Assembly: GCA_029007845.1 (NCBI GenBank)
Contig: JAQXIP010000015.1
Span: 1-64,000 of the forward strand
Direction of reading: 5' to 3'
Length of the DNA: 64,000 nucleotides
Origin: Clostridiales bacterium
GTDB taxonomy: Bacteria > Bacillota > Clostridia > Lachnospirales > Lachnospiraceae
Shown here: in pieces, positions 7,564 to 16,719 of the stretch
Numbering within the stretch: position 1 is the first letter of the stretch
How the letters are laid out: each line of letters begins with the position of its first letter
Position numbers and translations under genes: made by a program
Notes under the pieces: model-generated
Seen by the model: the letters and a program-made list of their open reading frames with translations, nothing else
Told to the model about the DNA's origin: nothing
Databases searched by the model: none

Positions 7564-10500
7564 ATGAGTAACGTAAGAAGAATCTATGTTGAAAAGAAAG
7601 AGCCGTATGCAGTACGGGCAAAGGAGTTAAAAGAAGAATTGAAGAGCTACCTTGGCATCAATACGCTGTCAGGAGTCCGTGTTCTCGTTCGCTATGATGT
7701 GGAGAATCTAAGCCAGGAGACTTATCAGAAAGCACTGGGCATTGTGTTTTCTGAGCCGCCAGTGGACCGGCTGTTTGAGGATACTTTTGACAAAGAAGAG
7801 TCTGACCGGGTATTCTCCGTGGAATATCTTCCGGGACAGTTTGACCAGCGTGCGGATTCCGCAGAGCAGTGTGTAAAGCTTCTGAATGAGAAAGAAGAGC
7901 CAATCATCCGTACTGCCACCACCTATGTATTGTCCGGGACGATATCGGATGAAGAGTTTCAGCGGATTAAAGCATACTGCATCAATCCGGTGGATTCGAG
8001 GGAAACCGATGAAGTGATTCCAAATACACTGGTAACAGAGTATGATGAGCCGGAAGATGTGGCAGTTTTCGCTGGCTTTAAAGATATGGACGAGGCGGAT
8101 TTAAAGACACTTTATGATTCGTTAGGCCTCGCCATGACATTTAAAGATTTTCTTCATATCCAGAATTATTTTGCCGGAGAGGAAAAAAGAGATCCTTCTA
8201 TGACAGAAATCCGGGTTCTGGATACGTATTGGTCTGACCACTGCCGTCATACAACATTCCAGACGGAATTAACGAATGTGGCATTCCAGGATGGATTTTA
8301 CCACGAACCATTTCTGAAAACATATGAAAATTATGTAAAGACCTACGAAGAACTGTATGCAGGACGGGATGACAAATATGTATGTCTCATGGACATTGCC
8401 CTCATGGCTATGAAGAAGCTGAAAAAAGATGGGAAACTCGAAGACATGGAAAAATCAGACGAGATTAATGCCTGCTCCATTGTTGTTCCGGTCGAAATCG
8501 ATGGAAAAGAAGAAGAGTGGCTTGTATTTTTCAAAAATGAAACCCACAACCATCCAACCGAAATCGAGCCATTTGGTGGTGCAGCTACCTGTCTTGGCGG
8601 TGCTATTCGTGATCCATTGTCTGGACGTGGATATGTTTACCAGGCAATGCGTGTAACAGGAGCCGCTGATCCGAGAAAATCAATGAAAGAGACGCTGGAA
8701 GGAAAACTTCCACAGAAAAAGATTGTAACGGGGGCGGCTCATGGTTATAGTTCTTACGGTAACCAGATTGGGCTTGCTACGGGTCTGGTAAGTGAAATCT
8801 ATCATCCAAATTATGTGGCAAAACGTATGGAGATCGGTGCCGTTATGGGTGCAGCTCCGAGAAAAGCGGTAATCAGGGAAAATTCTGATCCGGGTGACCA
8901 GATTATCCTGCTTGGCGGAAGAACAGGACGTGATGGCTGTGGTGGTGCAACCGGATCTTCCAAGGTACACACAACGGAATCGATTCATACATGTGGAGCA
9001 GAGGTTCAGAAAGGAAATGCACCGACAGAGCGTAAGATCCAGCGGTTATTCCGCCGTCCGGAAGTGAGCCATTTGATTAAAAAATGTAATGATTTTGGTG
9101 CAGGTGGTGTTTCCGTTGCCATTGGTGAGCTGGCTGATGGACTTCGGGTGCAGCTTGATAAGGTTCCGAAAAAGTATGCAGGCCTTGATGGAACGGAACT
9201 GGCTATCTCAGAGTCCCAGGAACGTATGGCAATTGTGGTAGATAAAAAAGATGTGGATCAGATGCTACAGTATGCACAGGAGGAGAACCTGGAAGCAGTC
9301 TGCGTGGCAGAAGTGACAGAAGAGCCACGTCTGGTACTGGTTTGGAGAGGAAAAGAGATTGTTAATATTTCCCGTGCATTTCTTGATACGAACGGAGCTC
9401 ATCAGGAAACGGATGTTGTGGTGACTATGCCGGACGAGAAGGAAAATTACTTTAAGAAGAACAGGCCGGTTTCAGATATGAAAGAAGCATGGCTTGCGAA
9501 TCTTTCGGATCTGAATGTCTGCTCTCAGAAAGGGCTTGTGGAGATGTTTGACAGCTCAATCGGGGCAGGAACGGTTGTGATGCCTTATGGCGGAAAATAT
9601 CAGCTTACGCCAACCCAGACAATGATCGCCAAGCTTCCGGTTTTAAAAGGAAACTGCGATACTGTAACAATGATGAGTTATGGATTTGATCCGTTCCTTT
9701 CATCCTGGAGCCCGTACCATGGTTCGGTATATGCAATTATTTCCTCTGTGGCAAAAATTGTTGCCGCAGGTGGCGATATGACAAAAATCCGGTTTACATT
9801 CCAGGAATATTTCCGGAGACTGGGCGATGATCCGACCAGATGGGGAGAGCCGATGGCAGCGCTGCTTGGTGCATTTGACGCCCAGATGAAACTGGGACTT
9901 CCTTCCATCGGAGGAAAGGACAGTATGTCTGGTACGTTTAATGATATTGATGTACCTCCAACCCTTTGTTCCTTTGCGGTTGATGTGGCAAAGATTCAGG
10001 ATGTGCTGACACCGGAATTAAAACAGCCGGGTGACCAGCTTGTTGCATTCCCAATAAAGCGTGATGCGTATGATCTTCCGGATTATGAATACCTGACGAA
10101 TTTGTATAACCAGTTAACGGTTCTGGTGCAGAATAAAACATTCAAGGCGGCTTATGCAGTAGGGTATGGAGGAATCGCAGAGGCTGTATCAAAGATGGCA
10201 TTCGGTAATGGTCTTGGTGTGAAATTAAATGATGCACTGGCAAAAGAAGATTACTTTAAACCAGAATACGGAATGATTATTGCTGAGATATCGAAAGACG
10301 ATCTGGAATGTCTTGCGTCTGTTCAGGCAGAGTACACAGTATTTGCAGAAGTACTCTCCACACCGGAATTTGCAGGACTTTCTATGAACTTGTCTATGGA
10401 AGAAGCTCTGAAAGCATGGAAGGGAACGCTTGAAGGGGTATTCCCGACCAGATCTTTTGTGCCAGAGTCTGACGTGCCAAATCAGGTTTATGAAGAAAAG

Positions 10501-11328
10501 AATGTGCTGGTATGTACAAAGAAGACTGCAACTCCAAAAGTATTTATACCGGTGTTCCCGGGAACGAACTGTGAATATGACCTGACACGTTCTTTTGAAG
10601 AAGCTGGCGCAAAGGTGGAAACCATTGTATTTAAAAACCAGTCAGAACAGAATATCATCGATTCGGTAGCTGCTTTTGAGAGAGCAATTAAAGAATCCCA
10701 GATTATTATGTTCCCTGGTGGTTTCAGCGCAGGTGATGAGCCGGATGGTTCTGCAAAGTTTATTGCATCTATCTTCCGGAATGAGCGGATTAAAGAGGCA
10801 ACCAACGATCTGGTGAAACAGAGAGACGGACTTGTGCTTGGTATCTGTAATGGTTTTCAGGCATTAGTAAAGCTTGGTCTGGTGACTTATGGAGAGATTA
10901 CAGATCTTACAGAGGATTCTCCAACCCTTACCACCAACAGCATTGGCCGTCATATGTCCAAATCGGTTTACACGAAAGTGGTAAGCAATAAATCTCCATG
11001 GCTTGCAAAGGCAGAACTTGGTGGTACGTATGTGATTCCTGCATCTCATGGAGAGGGACGGTTTGTTGCAAATGAGGAATGGCTTAAGAAACTCTTTGCC
11101 AATGGACAGGTAGCAACCCAGTACGCGGATGTAAATGGGGTTCCGACGATGGATGAGGATTTCAATATCAATGGTTCCTATGCAGCAATCGAAGGCATTA
11201 CCAGTCCGGATGGGAGGGTATTTGGCAAGATGGCTCATTCGGAGCGCCGTGGACATGGCGTGGCCCTGAATATTGTGGGTGAACAGAACCAGCATGTATT
11301 TGAAGCTGGAGTGGAGTATTTTCAATAA
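7564..11328 (+). CDS. purL: phosphoribosylformylglycinamidine synthase, single-chain
   Basis: The enzyme makes FGAM from FGAR, ATP and glutamine, the fourth step of purine synthesis. At 1254 residues it is the large fused form: an N-terminal PurS-like region, two AIR-synthase-type halves (YWSDHCRHTTFQT; NETHNHPTEIEPFGGAATC; later GGKDSMSG) and a C-terminal glutamine amidotransferase domain with the nucleophile in GICNGFQALV and the His in SHGEGRF. AAGGAGCC at 7554-7561 serves the ATG at 7564. It starts 45 bp after the degenerate aspartoacylase-like gene without its own visible promoter or purine riboswitch, so it may be read from upstream. The rest of the pur pathway is not in the window. Confidence 0.97.
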   Translation: MSNVRRIYVEKKEPYAVRAKELKEELKSYLGINTLSGVRVLVRYDVENLSQETYQKALGIVFSEPPVDRLFEDTFDKEESDRVFSVEYLPGQFDQRADSAEQCVKLLNEKEEPIIRTATTYVLSGTISDEEFQRIKAYCINPVDSRETDEVIPNTLVTEYDEPEDVAVFAGFKDMDEADLKTLYDSLGLAMTFKDFLHIQNYFAGEEKRDPSMTEIRVLDTYWSDHCRHTTFQTELTNVAFQDGFYHEPFLKTYENYVKTYEELYAGRDDKYVCLMDIALMAMKKLKKDGKLEDMEKSDEINACSIVVPVEIDGKEEEWLVFFKNETHNHPTEIEPFGGAATCLGGAIRDPLSGRGYVYQAMRVTGAADPRKSMKETLEGKLPQKKIVTGAAHGYSSYGNQIGLATGLVSEIYHPNYVAKRMEIGAVMGAAPRKAVIRENSDPGDQIILLGGRTGRDGCGGATGSSKVHTTESIHTCGAEVQKGNAPTERKIQRLFRRPEVSHLIKKCNDFGAGGVSVAIGELADGLRVQLDKVPKKYAGLDGTELAISESQERMAIVVDKKDVDQMLQYAQEENLEAVCVAEVTEEPRLVLVWRGKEIVNISRAFLDTNGAHQETDVVVTMPDEKENYFKKNRPVSDMKEAWLANLSDLNVCSQKGLVEMFDSSIGAGTVVMPYGGKYQLTPTQTMIAKLPVLKGNCDTVTMMSYGFDPFLSSWSPYHGSVYAIISSVAKIVAAGGDMTKIRFTFQEYFRRLGDDPTRWGEPMAALLGAFDAQMKLGLPSIGGKDSMSGTFNDIDVPPTLCSFAVDVAKIQDVLTPELKQPGDQLVAFPIKRDAYDLPDYEYLTNLYNQLTVLVQNKTFKAAYAVGYGGIAEAVSKMAFGNGLGVKLNDALAKEDYFKPEYGMIIAEISKDDLECLASVQAEYTVFAEVLSTPEFAGLSMNLSMEEALKAWKGTLEGVFPTRSFVPESDVPNQVYEEKNVLVCTKKTATPKVFIPVFPGTNCEYDLTRSFEEAGAKVETIVFKNQSEQNIIDSVAAFERAIKESQIIMFPGGFSAGDEPDGSAKFIASIFRNERIKEATNDLVKQRDGLVLGICNGFQALVKLGLVTYGEITDLTEDSPTLTTNSIGRHMSKSVYTKVVSNKSPWLAKAELGGTYVIPASHGEGRFVANEEWLKKLFANGQVATQYADVNGVPTMDEDFNINGSYAAIEGITSPDGRVFGKMAHSERRGHGVALNIVGEQNQHVFEAGVEYFQ

Positions 11329-11339
11329 GTAAAAAAATC

Positions 11340-11387
11340 CACATATAAACCGGGGGGAATTCTGTCATTCCGCCCGGTTTATATGTG
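11340..11387 (+). terminator. long hairpin after purL, weak U-tract
   Basis: CACATATAAACCGGG (11340-11354) and CCCGGTTTATATGTG (11373-11387) form a perfect 15-bp stem, with an inner GGAAT/ATTCC stem in the loop. On the plus strand it is followed by TGGGATC and not by a T run; the A run at 11331-11337 would give a U-tract only for minus-strand transcription. It may end or stabilise the purL mRNA. Confidence 0.55.
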
Positions 11388-11451
11388 TGGGATCAGATTG
11401 TCAATTTTGTAGATAATTTGCTCATTTTTGCTCTTTTTATGTAGCATTTGT

Positions 11452-11480
11452 TTGACAAAAGAGAGAATATGTTTTACAAT
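11452..11480 (+). promoter_or_regulatory. sigma-A promoter of the first chemoreceptor operon
   Basis: TTGACA at 11452-11457, 17 bases, TACAAT at 11475-11480. The start near 11487 leaves a leader of about 113 nt before the ATG at 11600. Confidence 0.85.
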
Positions 11481-11512
11481 TGTTTGTATTAAATTGATAC
11501 AGAATAAGTGTA

Positions 11513-11599
11513 TTTTTACCTTTTTTTATTACAATTCAGCCAAATTAGGCTGGCAAAGATGTACGGGATTCGATAAAGCCGGACAGCAGGGGGTAGCTT
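11513..11599 (+). promoter_or_regulatory. structured 5' leader of the chemoreceptor mRNA, possible riboswitch
   Basis: The leader holds a hairpin CAGCC (11537-11541)/GGCTG (11548-11552), followed by GCAAAG and ACGGG blocks and GGACAGC, ending at the ribosome site AGGGGG. The 5' TACC run could pair with the GGGGGTA at the ribosome site. Some blocks recall the class I c-di-GMP aptamer (GCAAAG...GGG...CAGC), which often precedes chemoreceptors in clostridia. The conserved 5' and 3' portions are not clearly matched, so no class is assigned. Confidence 0.4.
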
Positions 11600-13447
11600 A
11601 TGATTAAGACTGAAAAAAAGAAAAAAATGAACAATAAGAATAAAGAAACTAAAATGGCTCTGAAGAAAAAATTGAAAAAAGAACAGAAAAAGAAACCAAA
11701 GAAGGTTCAGCCTAAAACCCATAAAATTAGGAAACGTACCGGTGTTATGCGTACGATTCTTTTGATCGCGATTCTTCCGTTATTGCTTAGTTCGATTATT
11801 ATTACAGCCCGTTCGTTATCTACATTGAAAAAGACGATGGTGTCGGCAGAAAAGTCCAGATTAAAAGGAATCTGCTATACGGTGATGAAGGCATATGATG
11901 AGAAGGCGGTGGGCATCTACTCGATGGAAGAAGGTATGTTCTTTAAAGGAACACTTGCTATTTCTAATAATAACCAGTTTCTGGACTATACAAAACTTGC
12001 CACTGGAACGGATCTTGCCATGTTTTATGGGGATGAATGCCAGTTGACAACTTATTTGTATAAAGATAATAATAAAAATCGGGCGCTGGATATTGAACTG
12101 CCAGAGGCAGCTAAGAAGAAAGTGCTGGAAGAGGGAAAGGATTATTTTGCCGAGGATGTTAAGTACTGCGGTGTTCATTATTATGGCTATTTTGCTCCTT
12201 TAATTAACAATGCGGATACGACAGAAGACGTGGTTGGTGTATTTTTTGCCGGGACTCCTAGAGAGGAAGTAGATAAAGAGATCACCGCTGCTTTAAGAAA
12301 CCAGGTTATTCTTGCCGTTTTATTCATTGTGGTTGCCGGAGTCGCTGCAAGTGTGATTGCCATGGGACTTGCCAGATCCTTAAAGAAGTCCATTGTTTCT
12401 CTGGAATCGCTGTCCGATGGAAATCTTGCTTTTGACATTGACAAAAAAGTATTAAAACGAAAAGATGAGATTGGACAGATCGGAGTGTCAGTTGGAACAC
12501 TACGGGATTCGTTACAGGAAATAATTGGAAATATGAAAGGAGCTGCGGATGAACTGGTGGATGCGGTGGAGACCTTAAATGAGACCGCCGGACAGACGAG
12601 TGAGACGATGGAAGGAGTTACCAGGGCGATTGGTGATATCTCCCAGGGAGCCGTTTCCCAGGCAGAGGATACTCAGGTAGCATATGCAAATGTAACCAGA
12701 ATGGGACAGTTTGTAGATGAGATGGAAAAAGAAATGCAAGTGCTTTCTGCCAGTGCAAACCGTATGAGAATTGCAGAACAGGAAGCAGTTGATATTATTG
12801 CAGAACTGAACCGGACAAATGATAATACGGTGGAAGCAGTTGAAAAAATTGCCAGCCAGACAGAATCAACCAATCAGTCTGTCCAGAAGATTAAGAAAGC
12901 GATTACGTTAATATCGAACATTGCGGAAGAGACGAATCTGTTATCACTGAATGCCAGCATTGAAGCAGCCCGTGCCGGAGAGCAGGGACGAGGATTTGCC
13001 GTAGTTGCCGGTGAGATTCAGAAACTGGCGGAACAGTCCAACCATTCTGCGATGATGATTGCAGATATTATTAATGTGCTGTTAGAAGATTCCAGACTTT
13101 CTATGGAGGCTATGGAAGCAGTAAAAGTCAGTGTAGGAGAGCAGGCAGAAAAACTGGCAATGACAAGAGAAAAATTTGATGAGGTTAGTGAGGGTGTTAC
13201 GGATTCCATGGGTGGAATTAGGAATATCCGTTCCGTGACCGAGAAAATCGACCAGTCTAAGGATAAACTCATTGAGATTATTAATAATCTGTCAGCTGTG
13301 TCAGAAGAAAATGCTGCATCTGCAGAGCAGACAACTGCGGCTACTGAGAGTCTGAATGAGGCTGTGGCAGATCTTAATGTGGCAGCCCAGGCACTGGAAC
13401 GCACATCAGAATCCCTTAAAAAGAGTGTGGGAGTTTTCCGATTCTAA
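11600..13447 (+). CDS. methyl-accepting chemotaxis protein with extracellular Cache-type sensor
   Basis: A 615-residue transmembrane chemoreceptor. It opens with a very Lys-rich cytoplasmic tail (residues 1-47), then TM1 (about 52-70), an extracellular single-Cache-like domain ([21 protein letters not shown]-like region, [11 protein letters not shown]), TM2 (about 235-257), a HAMP linker and a long helical signalling domain whose hairpin tip reads [18 protein letters not shown]. Ligand binding outside the cell would control CheA through this tip. AGGGGG before the ATG at 11600 is the ribosome site. The sensor domain is recognisably similar to that of the second receptor at 35262. No CheA, CheW or flagellar genes are in the window. 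The ligand is unknown. Confidence 0.93.
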   Translation: MIKTEKKKKMNNKNKETKMALKKKLKKEQKKKPKKVQPKTHKIRKRTGVMRTILLIAILPLLLSSIIITARSLSTLKKTMVSAEKSRLKGICYTVMKAYDEKAVGIYSMEEGMFFKGTLAISNNNQFLDYTKLATGTDLAMFYGDECQLTTYLYKDNNKNRALDIELPEAAKKKVLEEGKDYFAEDVKYCGVHYYGYFAPLINNADTTEDVVGVFFAGTPREEVDKEITAALRNQVILAVLFIVVAGVAASVIAMGLARSLKKSIVSLESLSDGNLAFDIDKKVLKRKDEIGQIGVSVGTLRDSLQEIIGNMKGAADELVDAVETLNETAGQTSETMEGVTRAIGDISQGAVSQAEDTQVAYANVTRMGQFVDEMEKEMQVLSASANRMRIAEQEAVDIIAELNRTNDNTVEAVEKIASQTESTNQSVQKIKKAITLISNIAEETNLLSLNASIEAARAGEQGRGFAVVAGEIQKLAEQSNHSAMMIADIINVLLEDSRLSMEAMEAVKVSVGEQAEKLAMTREKFDEVSEGVTDSMGGIRNIRSVTEKIDQSKDKLIEIINNLSAVSEENAASAEQTTAATESLNEAVADLNVAAQALERTSESLKKSVGVFRF

Positions 13448-13449
13448 AA

Positions 13450-13698
13450 ATGGATCATTATGCATATATACTAAGATGCAGTGATGGGACTCTCTACACA
13501 GGCTGGACGAATAATCTGGAAAAGCGGCTCAAAGCACATAATGCTGGGAAAGGGGCAAAATATACAAAATCAAGAAGACCGGTTACACTGGAATATTATG
13601 AAGCATTTGCAACAAAAAGTGAGGCAATGAAACGGGAAGCACAGATAAAAAAATTATCTCGCAGACAGAAAGAAGCATTAATAAATTGTAAGAACTAA
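13450..13698 (+). CDS. GIY-YIG nuclease family protein (YhbQ/YazA, UPF0213-like)
   Basis: An 82-residue protein that is almost entirely a GIY-YIG domain: [19 protein letters not shown] supplies the two short strands, followed by [22 protein letters not shown] with the conserved Arg and later [11 protein letters not shown] with the conserved Glu. Small stand-alone members like YhbQ and YazA are widespread; some cut DNA in vitro but the role is not settled. It starts 2 bp after the chemoreceptor stop and has no clear ribosome site of its own, so it is likely translated by coupling. Confidence 0.88.
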   Translation: MDHYAYILRCSDGTLYTGWTNNLEKRLKAHNAGKGAKYTKSRRPVTLEYYEAFATKSEAMKREAQIKKLSRRQKEALINCKN

Positions 13699-13724
13699 TT
13701 GGGACCTGAATGGAGGGAGATAAG

Positions 13725-14681
13725 ATGCTGAAAAAGAAAATGCCGAAAAAAACAGTCCGCTGTTTGGTAACTGTATTTTTTTCCTGTATTGCATTCCTGG
13801 TAACTGCATGCGGTAAAAAAAGCGATATTACGTCTGCTTCAAAAAACGTGAATACTGCAAAGCCAACAGATGCAGCAGTAGTAACCTCTCCTGCAACGGA
13901 AGTGACGGCAATGCTTGAAGAACCGGAAAACATAAATTATGACCAGTATATTGAAGAATATGCCTCTGATACACCTTTCCAGCTGGAAACCGAACAGCAT
14001 AATATTTTTAGTGGTACATTTGGAAGCGAACAGGTAAAAGTGGATATATGGCCTGAGGCGGATGGAAGCCGTTTTTATGTTCAGGTAGAGGGTGATTTTC
14101 ATTCGGAAGTAATGAAATTTGAGATGCTGCCACAGGAAAATCAGTCTTATGCGATTGAAAAAGAAAATGGTAATTATTTTATGGTAATATGCCAGACGAA
14201 AGACGAAGATGGAAAAACGGTGCTCTCCGGATTGTTTGGAGAAAAAAATGGTCTTGGGGAAGAACCAGTAACGGTTACTCTGAAACTGGCTTATATCAAT
14301 TATACGCCGGATCAGAAACATCTTTATTCTATGGGGGAAGATGAAGAAGTCAGTGATTTTTCCCAGAAAGTTCTGGATGCAATTATGATTGAGGATTCGG
14401 AGACTTTAGCTGATATGATCCAGTATCCGGTAAATATAAAAACTGCTCCTTCAGCTGATAACACAGAGTTTACTACACTTACGATACAGAACCGGGAGCA
14501 GTTTATTTCGTTGAGTTCCAGTCTGGTTTTCACTTCTGAATTTGTTCAAAGCATGTCGGAGTGCTATTCAGATTTTATGTTTAGTAATCAGGATGGAATC
14601 ATGCTTGGAACAGATACGTATAATGTATGGATTTCCCAGAATGAAAAGGGAAAATGGGTGGTTGTTTCTATTAACAATTAA
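13725..14681 (+). CDS. putative lipoprotein of unknown function
   Basis: A 318-residue exported protein. A basic N-terminus and hydrophobic stretch end in a lipobox (LVTAC, Cys29), followed by a Ser/Thr/Ala/Pro-rich linker to about residue 70. The mature domain has beta-rich stretches and an acidic middle; no known domain is recognised, although the C-terminal part (MIEDSETLADMIQYPV, FVQSMSECYSDFMF, NVWISQNEKGKWVV) resembles NTF2-like/DUF-type lipoprotein tails seen in clostridia. The start at 13725 is chosen because GGAGGGAG (13712-13719) lies between it and the ATG at 13710. It sits between the GIY-YIG gene and a membrane-protein gene, probably in one operon. Confidence 0.8.
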   Translation: MLKKKMPKKTVRCLVTVFFSCIAFLVTACGKKSDITSASKNVNTAKPTDAAVVTSPATEVTAMLEEPENINYDQYIEEYASDTPFQLETEQHNIFSGTFGSEQVKVDIWPEADGSRFYVQVEGDFHSEVMKFEMLPQENQSYAIEKENGNYFMVICQTKDEDGKTVLSGLFGEKNGLGEEPVTVTLKLAYINYTPDQKHLYSMGEDEEVSDFSQKVLDAIMIEDSETLADMIQYPVNIKTAPSADNTEFTTLTIQNREQFISLSSSLVFTSEFVQSMSECYSDFMFSNQDGIMLGTDTYNVWISQNEKGKWVVVSINN

Positions 14682-14718
14682 TTCTATGATCCGCCTGTAA
14701 GAGAAAGGGTGGCTGCAA

Positions 14719-15714
14719 ATGAAGTTTTTTAATACTTTGCTATATGGCAGCAGAAAGGCAAAGCAGTGTATTCTTACCATTATTGTGTTAATAATCGCGT
14801 TTTTGGGACTGCTTGCCACATCTGTAGCAGTATCCTCTCTATCATTAGGTGTTGTGGCTATTTTTGTTCTGCTGATCGACTTGTTATATGCCTCATCCAT
14901 TTCATGGAAAGACCTGGAAAGACAGGAGAAAAAGAATCTGGAGCGGAAGAAAAAAATAGAAAAGGCCAGAAAAAAAGAAACTGGGAAAGAGGACTCCCTG
15001 AAAACAGCAGATCCTGATGCATCTGTGAAGTTATACAAAGGAGAGAATATTAAGGAGCTTCTTTATCGGTATAAAGTGAAAAAAAAGCATAAGGCAATTC
15101 TGGTGGACAGGTACCAAAAGTATCAGATTCGGCAGTGTCCGGCATTTATCTGGATTGAAAAAGGAATGCTTCGCTTTTTATTTCTAACAGAAGAGCCATT
15201 GAAAATAGGGATACCGTTGAAGGAAGTATCAAAGATTTCCTATATTCCCAATGTGGAAGCAAACCCAATGGAAGATTACCGGGAAGTCTTTGATTCCAAA
15301 CTTCTTAGCATGATTTTTTCATCTTACCTTCCATCTCAGTTTATGGTGGAAAAGATGGGACGCAGAGTGATGTGTAAAAATTTATATGAGCTGGCGAATG
15401 GAATTCGTATCACAAATCTGTCGGTAAAAGAACTGTTTTCGCTTTTGCCTTTGCAATTAGAAGTACAGGATCCTTTTATGCAGTCTTCCCAAATTGATGC
15501 ATATTCAAAGGAGGCATACCGCTGTTGGCTTCTTTGGAAAGACGGTATTCTTGAGATGGAAGCATATAAAGCAGAGATCAGCCGGATTCTGAAAGGAATG
15601 ATGCAAACTGGAATGCCCCAGACCACTTTTCAGCACAATATACAAAATATGGTGCAACGGCGTTTTATTACAAAAGAATTTGCAGATTACTATATAGAAC
15701 GATATAAAGAATAA
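14719..15714 (+). CDS. membrane-anchored protein of unknown function
   Basis: A 331-residue protein not assigned to a family. Two hydrophobic segments near residues 18-36 and 42-58 form a hairpin anchor. A highly charged Lys/Glu coiled-coil (about residues 63-95) follows, then a soluble domain with strands such as KAILVDRYQKYQIR and FIWIEKGMLRFLFL and a helical C-terminal region. AGAAAGGGTGG upstream of the ATG at 14719 is a plausible ribosome site. It follows the lipoprotein gene by 37 bp and precedes degV by 16 bp, so all are likely co-transcribed from the chemoreceptor promoter. The soluble part is predicted to be cytoplasmic if the hairpin inserts with both ends inside. Confidence 0.75.
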   Translation: MKFFNTLLYGSRKAKQCILTIIVLIIAFLGLLATSVAVSSLSLGVVAIFVLLIDLLYASSISWKDLERQEKKNLERKKKIEKARKKETGKEDSLKTADPDASVKLYKGENIKELLYRYKVKKKHKAILVDRYQKYQIRQCPAFIWIEKGMLRFLFLTEEPLKIGIPLKEVSKISYIPNVEANPMEDYREVFDSKLLSMIFSSYLPSQFMVEKMGRRVMCKNLYELANGIRITNLSVKELFSLLPLQLEVQDPFMQSSQIDAYSKEAYRCWLLWKDGILEMEAYKAEISRILKGMMQTGMPQTTFQHNIQNMVQRRFITKEFADYYIERYKE

Positions 15715-15730
15715 GAAAGAGAGAAAAATT

Positions 15731-16603
15731 ATGGCAGGAAAAGTAGCAGTAATGACAGACAGTAATAGTGGAATTACACCGGAGCAGGGAAAGGAACTTG
15801 GTGTATTTGTTTTGCCTATGCCTTTTATGGTAAATGGTGAGACTTATTTAGAGCATGTGGAGCTTACCCAGGAAGAATTTTATCAGAGATTAAAAGAGGA
15901 TGCAGAGATCTCAACTTCCCAGCCTGCCGCAGGCTCAGTACTTGATTTCTGGAATCAGGCATTGGAATCCGGATATGAAGAAATCGTGTATATTCCGATG
16001 TCCAGCGGATTGAGCGGTTCTTGTCAGACAGCTGTCATGCTTTCCCAGGATTATGATGGAAAGGTGCAGGTTGTGGACAACCAGAGAGTGTCGGTTACGA
16101 TGCGTCAGAGTGTAATTGATGCAAAGCTGATGGCAGACCGGGGGATGAGTGCAAGTGAAATTCGTCAAAAACTGGAAGAAACCAAATTTGATTCCAGTAT
16201 TTATATTATGCTGGATACCTTAAAATATCTGAAAAAAGGTGGACGGATTACGCCGGCCGCTGCCGCTATGGGTACCATTTTAAGATTAAAACCCGTGCTT
16301 CAGATTCAGGGTGAGAAGCTGGATGCATATGCAAAAGCCCGAAATTTAAAACAGGCCAAAAGCATTATGTTAGATGCCATGGAGAAAGATTTTAAAGAGC
16401 GCTTTTCGGAAAAAGAAGATTACAGCGACATGAAGATCTGTGTGGTACATTCGAATAATCTGGAAGAAGCAATGATTTTTAAGAAAGAAGTGGAAGAACG
16501 TTTTCTGGGTCACGATGTTTATGTAGATTGTCTTGCGTTAAGCATTGCCTGTCATATTGGAAGTGGTGCGCTTGCCATTGCCTGTACAAAAGACATTCTG
16601 TAA
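15731..16603 (+). CDS. DegV family fatty-acid-binding protein
   Basis: A 290-residue DegV-family protein. Relatives (FakB in Staphylococcus) bind a fatty acid and present it to the kinase FakA for phospholipid synthesis. Family landmarks are TDSNSGI at residue 9, TSQPAAG near residue 60 (Ser contacting the carboxyl group), IPMSSGLSGSCQTA, DTLKYLKKGGRI near residue 165 and a C-terminal HIGSGALA. Clostridial genomes carry several DegV paralogs, so the particular lipid or partner cannot be stated. The ribosome site is GAGAG just before the ATG at 15731. It is the last gene of the unit before the terminator at 16644. Confidence 0.92.
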   Translation: MAGKVAVMTDSNSGITPEQGKELGVFVLPMPFMVNGETYLEHVELTQEEFYQRLKEDAEISTSQPAAGSVLDFWNQALESGYEEIVYIPMSSGLSGSCQTAVMLSQDYDGKVQVVDNQRVSVTMRQSVIDAKLMADRGMSASEIRQKLEETKFDSSIYIMLDTLKYLKKGGRITPAAAAMGTILRLKPVLQIQGEKLDAYAKARNLKQAKSIMLDAMEKDFKERFSEKEDYSDMKICVVHSNNLEEAMIFKKEVEERFLGHDVYVDCLALSIACHIGSGALAIACTKDIL

Positions 16604-16643
16604 GGATTAGAATGGAAATCAGACAAAAGAAATTACAGTATAA

Positions 16644-16684
16644 AAAATGCCGGGGGTACAATTCATGTTGCCCCCGGCATTTTT
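16644..16684. terminator. bidirectional terminator between degV and arcC
   Basis: AAAATGCCGGGGG (16644-16656) and CCCCCGGCATTTTT (16671-16684) form a long GC-rich stem with A and T tracts on both sides. It serves both convergent genes. Confidence 0.92.
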
Positions 16685-16687
16685 AGT

Positions 16688-16707
16688 CGTGCGCCTAGCG
16701 GCGCACG
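16688..16707. repeat. small perfect palindrome
   Basis: CGTGCGCC (16688-16695), loop TAGC, GGCGCACG (16700-16707), located between the terminator and the arcC stop codon. It could add to termination of arcC transcripts; no second copy was noticed. Confidence 0.5.
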
Positions 16708-16719
16708 CTTCTATAAGGC

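Noticed and set aside
11513-11599. Firm call of a c-di-GMP riboswitch before the chemoreceptor
   Set aside because: Only some sequence blocks match; the conserved 5' and 3' parts were not found, so it is reported only as a structured leader.
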